NCBI GenBank assembly: GCA_026260175.1
Contig: JAKCWW010001073.1
Span: 1-64,000 of the forward strand
Length of the DNA stretch: 64,000 nt
Reading direction: 5' to 3'
From: Reticulitermes lucifugus
Lineage: Eukaryota; Arthropoda; Insecta; Blattodea; Rhinotermitidae
Positions 58,783 to 64,000 of this stretch are shown piece after piece; positions within the stretch are counted from its first letter, which is position 1; the number at the start of each line of letters is the position of its first letter. The position numbers and the translations under genes were made by a program. Under the pieces are notes generated by a model, which was not told the origin of the DNA, ran no database searches, and was given only the letters and a program-made list of their open reading frames with translations.

Positions 58783-60349
58783 ATCAACAGATACATAATC
58801 AATATTTTACACTGTCTGACATAAGGACTTCTCTTATGACATGTTGAGAACACTTATGACAACAGTAACTTCATAATTCACAAATTATAATCATAATCAT
58901 TCAATGCATCAAAGAGTAATGACATAAAAAAACAACTACAATAAAGTAACACTGTCAAAACTGCCATACGGTATTACAATTTGGCTACAAGGCTTGCATG
59001 GATACAGTCATACAGAATTTAATATCATTTGATCTGAGTCAGTGTGTTGTTGGCTTGAATGAGACTAGATACTCTTGTTAATTAGTCATGATATAGAAAA
59101 CTGCAATTACAGCATCGCAACGCAGGGCAAAATCACCCTAAGTATCTGTAAATCTGTCCCAAAATCAAGTCTGGGGGCTAATATTATTGCCCTTATTATT
59201 ATTTCAAACTACACTTAATTCTCATCTGTTTATGAAAATATTAATGGAAAAATCTGCAAACTTGAAATATCAAATGAATACATAAAAGAATGAATGAATA
59301 AATAAATAAATAAATAAATAAATACTGGAGGTATAAATCAGTTCCTTACTGTTTTATAATTAGACTGATGTTTCAAAAAGGGCTTTATGAGGAACTGGGA
59401 TTACATGAGTGTTTTATTTGCAAGGAAGTTCTTAACCCTTTCCATGCTCCACACAAGAAATATCACTGTAAAGATTTATTTTGTGCTTGAAAAGTTTAGT
59501 GAAAGAAGCACGTCCTACCATTTTTCTGTATTGTAGTTACATATTCATGGTTTCTCAGCAACATAATATTTACATTACCAAGATAATATACTCGTAAAAC
59601 CATAAGGTTCTTTAAAATGACAACAGCATGGGAAGTGGTTACAGTCATTATCACAACATATGTCCTGCAACTCCCAGTGTTATCAACATTGCTTTTCAAA
59701 TATACAACATTACACACAGTCTGTTCATCATAATACTGTATTAGATAAACATTATGGACGGTTTTCATTTAATACTGAAGACAAATATCATTCATTCAAT
59801 TGTCATAAAAAGGGAACTATGACTCTTCAAAGTAGTCAACAATATAAATTTTCTAGCAATGTTGTTGAAAACTTGCTTCAGCATTACTTTGAACATTATA
59901 AATTTAAAATCACAACACTGTGTCATTTTAATAAGTGAGCATGAATAACACTGTCTCTTAGCTCATCTCACACCGAAAATAACTGAGACCAATACTTCTT
60001 AATGTACCACAGACATGCAAAAATTGTACTTATGACACAAGAACAAACAACATGCATAAATCAAGGATTCAGAATGTTCCAGAATGTATGAAAAGAATAT
60101 ACAGGACATTATCACATGGAATACCAAAAACTATTATTTGACTATCTGTAAGCAAAACCAAAAAAAGAAGCAAAAATCTGTTCTGAGTTTCTTCATACCT
60201 GTAGCTTCATTCTTCACTTCCTGAGTTAAAAAAAATTACAATCATTCATTACAAGTATTTGCATATTGTTTTTCCCCAATCCTTCCAGACATAGGATATA
60301 AAATTAGGCCAAAACTCATCCCTCCTCATCTCTATTAATTTTTTTTTTC
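58783..60349. other. lola intron, nothing recognised
   Basis: AT-rich, with the AATA array at 59285; no exon. Confidence 0.45.
59285..59325. repeat. AATA/AAATA microsatellite
   Basis: Tandem AATA units; a looser array of the same kind lies at 52620-52715 and a short one at 55550-55570. Confidence 0.85.
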
Positions 60350-60605
60350 CTGTGGCACAACAGCCAAAACTGGGCCTAAGCTGCCTCTTTTTCGGGGTTT
60401 CTAGATCACATAAAATTAGACATACACACTCAGTAGCACTCCTCTAACTGAGTGACCAGCTTGTTGCAGAGGCTGCTACCTACACAACACACAATAAACA
60501 CAACAGACGAACATCCATGCCCTCAGCAGGATTCAAACCTGCAATCCCAGCAATGAAGCGGCTTCAGACCTAAGCCTTAGACTGCACACCCTACCAATTC
60601 ACTAT
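60350..60605 (-). mobile_element. tRNA-derived SINE, family A
   Basis: Reverse complement shows GTCTAAGGC and the B-box-like GGTTTGAATCC, followed by the same CATGGATGTTCGTCTGTTGTG body as the 20.35 kb copy. Lies just downstream of the stop of the 60.7 kb exon. Confidence 0.7.
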
Positions 60606-60713
60606 TCATTAATTATCTCATAATTTGGTGCTATGTAATATGAGATCTGAGGTATTGAAAGCAAAGTAACATTAATTATAAATAAACACAAATTACAAGA
60701 AAAAATTTGTCTT

Positions 60714-61042
60714 TCAGAAACTGTGTGTATACTGTCGATGTAATTTTTTTATATGTGTATTACAATTACTCTTCTGTGTAAATCGGTGAGAGCAATACGG
60801 ACACTGAAACTGGGGTTCCTTCCCACATTCCAAGCGTCTGTGACTCATCATATTTTTTCTCCAGCGATACACTCTCCCACAATCTGGGCATTGGTAACGT
60901 CCTGGAACGCTTACATAATGTTGATCTGACAGTCTATGTGATGATGTAGATTGCTGACAACTATTTAGCAGTTGCTGCAGATAGGCAGTGCCATCTGATG
61001 ATCCTACATTCATACTAGATGTAGGATGACAGAAGTTCAAAT
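60714..61042 (-). CDS. lola: lola alternative 3' exon 14 (most promoter-proximal in window)
   Basis: Encodes 108 residues after a two-base split codon; acceptor CCTTTACAG. Ser/Gln-rich leader (TAYLQQLLNSCQQSTSSHR) then fingers C51, C54, H67, C72 and C80, C83, H96, H101, junction ECGKEPQFQC. The hydrophobic position that is Leu in almost all finger 2 helices is Cys here (KSNCNTH). It is the exon nearest the presumed shared 5' exons, which would lie beyond the right end of the window. No close sister copy in the window. Confidence 0.87.
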
Positions 61043-61254
61043 CTGTAAAGGTAATATTTCTGTTATCTTAACATATATATATGTGTCTGACTTCTGGATA
61101 TAACATGGTTATTAAATCTACTAAAGGAAATTAAATTTCAGATTAAAATCAAGAGATTAATCACATTCATAAAACTGGTACAAAATTAAAACAGATGTTG
61201 AGAGGCAATGGAAAACTACTATATTATAAGTGTCTAAAACTAGCTAACTTTTGC

Positions 61255-61610
61255 AGGACAAAAGATATAGGTACAGGGTTTTGGTGAAGCAACCTAAAAA
61301 AAAAAGAAAAGAGAGAGACCACTTAGAAGACAAAAGTGTAGAAGGGAGGATAATATTACAATTGATCTTAAAGAAACAGAATGGGAGGGTATGGACTGGA
61401 TTAATTTGGCCCAGGATAGGGAGAAGTGGCAGGCTGTTGTGAACATGGTAATGAAACTTCAGGTCCATAATATGTTGGGAATTTCTTGACTAGCTAAGAA
61501 ACTATTAGCTTCCCAAGAAGGACTATGTTCCATTTTGTCAGTCAGGCAGTTAGTTATATAGTCAGTCATTCCATCAGTCAGTCAGTCAGTCAGTTAGTTA
61601 GCTAAAAAAC
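61255..61610 (+). mobile_element. non-LTR retrotransposon 3' end with GTCA tail
   Basis: KKRKERDHLEDKS then GRVWTGLIWPRIGRSGRLL is a more intact version of the same C-terminal peptide as at 44.6 kb. UTR (GGAATTTCTTGACTAGCTAAG) and GTCA/GTTA tail (61545-61605) are shared. Lies upstream of the 60.7 kb exon within the intron. Confidence 0.65.
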
Positions 61611-61802
61611 TGAAAATTAATTAATAATATCATAAGAGTTGCTGATTTTTACAGTAGTTCTGCTATATTCTGTAAAACACAGGAAAATGCTGTCACATTA
61701 CTTGAAAATGTACATTATAAAACAACACAATCATGTATGTGTACACATATAAAACTGGGAACTTGGCCCTCCAAAGTGGTGTAATAAATTAACAAATTCA
61801 AT

Positions 61803-61968
61803 ATAGTCTTCTCGGGCGCACAGCCGCGTCAACTCGTTTGAATACAACGTTTCGNNNNNNNNNNNNNNNNNNNNNNNNNNNNNNNNNNNNNNNNNNNNNN
61901 NNNNGGCTGTGCGCCCGAGAAGACTATATTGAATCATGTCGCCGCAAAAGTTTTAAAACTTATAATTA
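61803..61968. mobile_element. foldback element interrupted by assembly gap
   Basis: ATAGTCTTCTCGGGCGCAC and its complement ending GAGAAGACTATA are the arms of the same family as 36411-36720, with the same AAAGTTTTAAAACTTATA tail. The centre is replaced by Ns. Confidence 0.75.
61855..61904. other. assembly gap (50 N)
   Basis: Fifty Ns directly after CAACGTTTCG and before GGCTGTGCGCCCGAGAAG, i.e. within the palindrome. Real length unknown; the sister copy at 36.4 kb has about 190 bases in this position. Confidence 0.95.
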
Positions 61969-64000
61969 ACAAATTCACATTTTTTCTTTGAAGGTGGTGG
62001 TGGTGGTGGTGGTGATACGATGATGGCAATGATGGTGGTGGAGGTGGTGATGCTTGTCTGGTGCTTCCAGACATGGTCTGTGTTGACATCTTTGACCTCT
62101 GTCCACCTAGGTAATAGTGTGAATACCATTTCTGAGCTTCCAGACATGAGACACAGTTATGCCCAATGATATGGCTATGACAAATGTTCTTTCTTGGTTT
62201 TCAAGGTTCGTGGTGCATTGGCAAACAGTGTCAACATTGACCAGAGTGTTCATGAGAGATGTTAATTGCATATCCACCATGGTGGTTGCCAGTTTGAGCA
62301 ATTTTTATAACAATAGCATTCCTTTTACTATTTTATCTTATGCATATCATTTGTTACTTCCCACTGCTATCACGCCACACATGCAGACGGTCGGCTGCGT
62401 GGGCTCTGTAAAACCAATAAGCATCCCAACAGGAAGTGACAAATGATATTGCTCAGATATAATACTGTCCCTGTATAATACAGAGGAAGACCTAAATTGT
62501 ACTGCTATGTTTATCACTCTGTGTAAATGTTAAAATCCCAGCATAAAGAGACAGACTGTAAGAAATGTTGTAATGAACACAGAAGGAATGTGTCTGATAA
62601 CACATAACCAGGCTGCACCTAGCCCCTAATTCATAAATGTAGGAAATGGAAACATTAATGAGTACAATGCAGATGCCAGGAGTTAGTACAATGCAGATGC
62701 CAGGAGTTACCACCACATTCTGGATTAAAAACAACATAACTTGTGCATCACATCCTGCATGTATGCATGGCATACATCTTAATACTTGTTGTACAGAGAC
62801 TAATTGTGATAAAATAAAATTTGACTATGGTCTGCTAATTTGTGACAATTACAAATTGAGGACCATCCTGCCTTCAACTTCAGATTTAATGTTCCTTGGG
62901 TACAAATCCTATCAGGTCACACTGGAACCCACCACTTATTTTTCCTTAATTTACGGTTAAACCTCACGTCACATTCAATTTCCACGACCCCAAGTCGTTA
63001 CCTTCAATAATTTTCTCAATTCAGTGTTCAAATACACTTATTCCGAAAGAAAACTTAAGTGGAGATTTCAACGTGTTACAAACACCATGCAAAAAAAAAA
63101 AAAAGCTAAGCAAGGAACACAGGGGGCGATGAGGATCTACAGCATTATTGGGCAAACTGGAACAGCGTACAAGGAATTGTGACCATTACAAGTGCAGAAT
63201 TATGTGCCTCATAAATACTTTAATAATAGGCTGGAGCGCTCCATACAATTTATACACAGGGTCATTATTATATTTGATAAATAATGTTTATCAGTTCCTA
63301 CCATTATTCTGCCATGCACGTGGGTGACAGTTTGAGTTTTATGACAATATGATAAGTGAGCCAACAGGAAGCGACAAATGATATCTGTCATATAAAATGA
63401 CACTGTATGATAACTATGAGGTACAATAACCTGTCAGTAAAGTACCGGGCTATTAGATGGATAGCTGGGGGTTTCATTCCTGTCAGGGGGAGGCAGCATT
63501 TTAAAATTTTCACAATATTCAGGTCAGCTCTGGGTTATACACAGTTTCCCTGTCATGTCACTAGGTCAAGAATACATACAAATAAACCAATTACTCATTA
63601 CGATATGTACAAAATAAGTATCCTGTGCACATACATTCAAAGGTGCTGTAATCTTTTGCACTCTTTTAACAAGGCCATGCCATAAAATAATTTCTAACAG
63701 TGGTTCCACAACTGCGCTGGGCATGGGGCTACCAGCAGATCTACAGAAATCTTCTCTAATAAAGAATTCTCATTTTACACAACCCTTGAATGCGTAATAT
63801 CACTAAGAGAAATAACAATTGGCTTTAATTGAGCAACACACTGAATTGGAGAAACTGTATGTAAACTGTGTTTATGAAACTCCCTGGAGAGTAACAGTTC
63901 AAAATAGAACCCTAAGAAGTCATTGAAATGCAGTTTATAAACTAAAGAAATTGCAATAAACTTCACTCAAAACCACTTAATTCGGTTCACTTATGCCATG
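61969..64000. other. intron 5' of the array, repeats only
   Basis: 62345-62445 is an imperfect inverted repeat (ATATCATTTGTTACTTCC and GGAAGTGACAAATGATAT); a related copy lies at 63260-63400. A 25-base unit (AGTACAATGCAGATGCCAGG) is doubled at 62658-62708. The shared lola BTB exons are not seen here. Confidence 0.45.
61990..62020. repeat. GGT microsatellite
   Basis: About eight GGT units followed by a looser GATGGT/GGAGGT stretch to about 62052. Confidence 0.85.

Overview
This is eukaryotic, AT-rich, repeat-laden, intron-like DNA, best explained as part of an insect genome. A large-genome hemimetabolous insect (a cockroach or termite, for example) is a reasonable guess from the long introns and the density of tRNA-derived SINEs, non-LTR remnants, mariner-like elements and foldback MITEs, but the lineage is inference. 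One unresolved 50-N gap (61855-61904) and one single N (35908) are present.

The organising feature is an array of alternative 3' terminal exons of longitudinals lacking (lola), all on the minus strand. I find 13 apparently intact exons and one dead copy, spaced about 3-9 kb apart from 7.9 kb to 61.0 kb. Each encodes a short linker, a C2HC finger, the lola-type 'ECGKEPQFQC' junction and a C2H2 finger, followed by a stop. Twelve of the 13 intact exons start two bases before the first complete codon (phase-1 acceptor), as needed if all are spliced to one shared upstream exon. The exon at 41.6 kb is the exception. The shared BTB/POZ exons are not in the window and should lie above 64 kb. Each transcript would choose one terminal exon, giving transcription factors with one dimerisation domain and different DNA-binding ends.

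Region by region: 1-7.9 kb has no recognised coding exon (SINE tail, a possible non-coding first exon near 2.4-2.6 kb, a non-LTR 3' end, a perfect hairpin). 7.9-26.3 kb holds the distal exon plus a segmental triplication carrying one exon per unit (11.3, 17.3 and 26.1 kb; the middle one dead). 28.5-41.8 kb holds five exons among SINEs and MITEs. 43.4-47.9 kb has two minisatellites. 45.5-61.0 kb holds five exons, including two obvious paralogous pairs. 61-64 kb is repeats only.

The most unexpected content is at 20.1-22.5 kb, minus strand: a two-exon fragment related to the TAZ1 zinc-finger region of CBP/p300 (nejire in Drosophila). It keeps its intron, matching phase-0 splice sites and all TAZ1 zinc ligands. 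It also has a 2-base deletion in a 36-bp coding repeat and an in-frame stop, and it ends right after TAZ1. It is nested in the lola array and flanked by two same-orientation copies of one mariner-like element.
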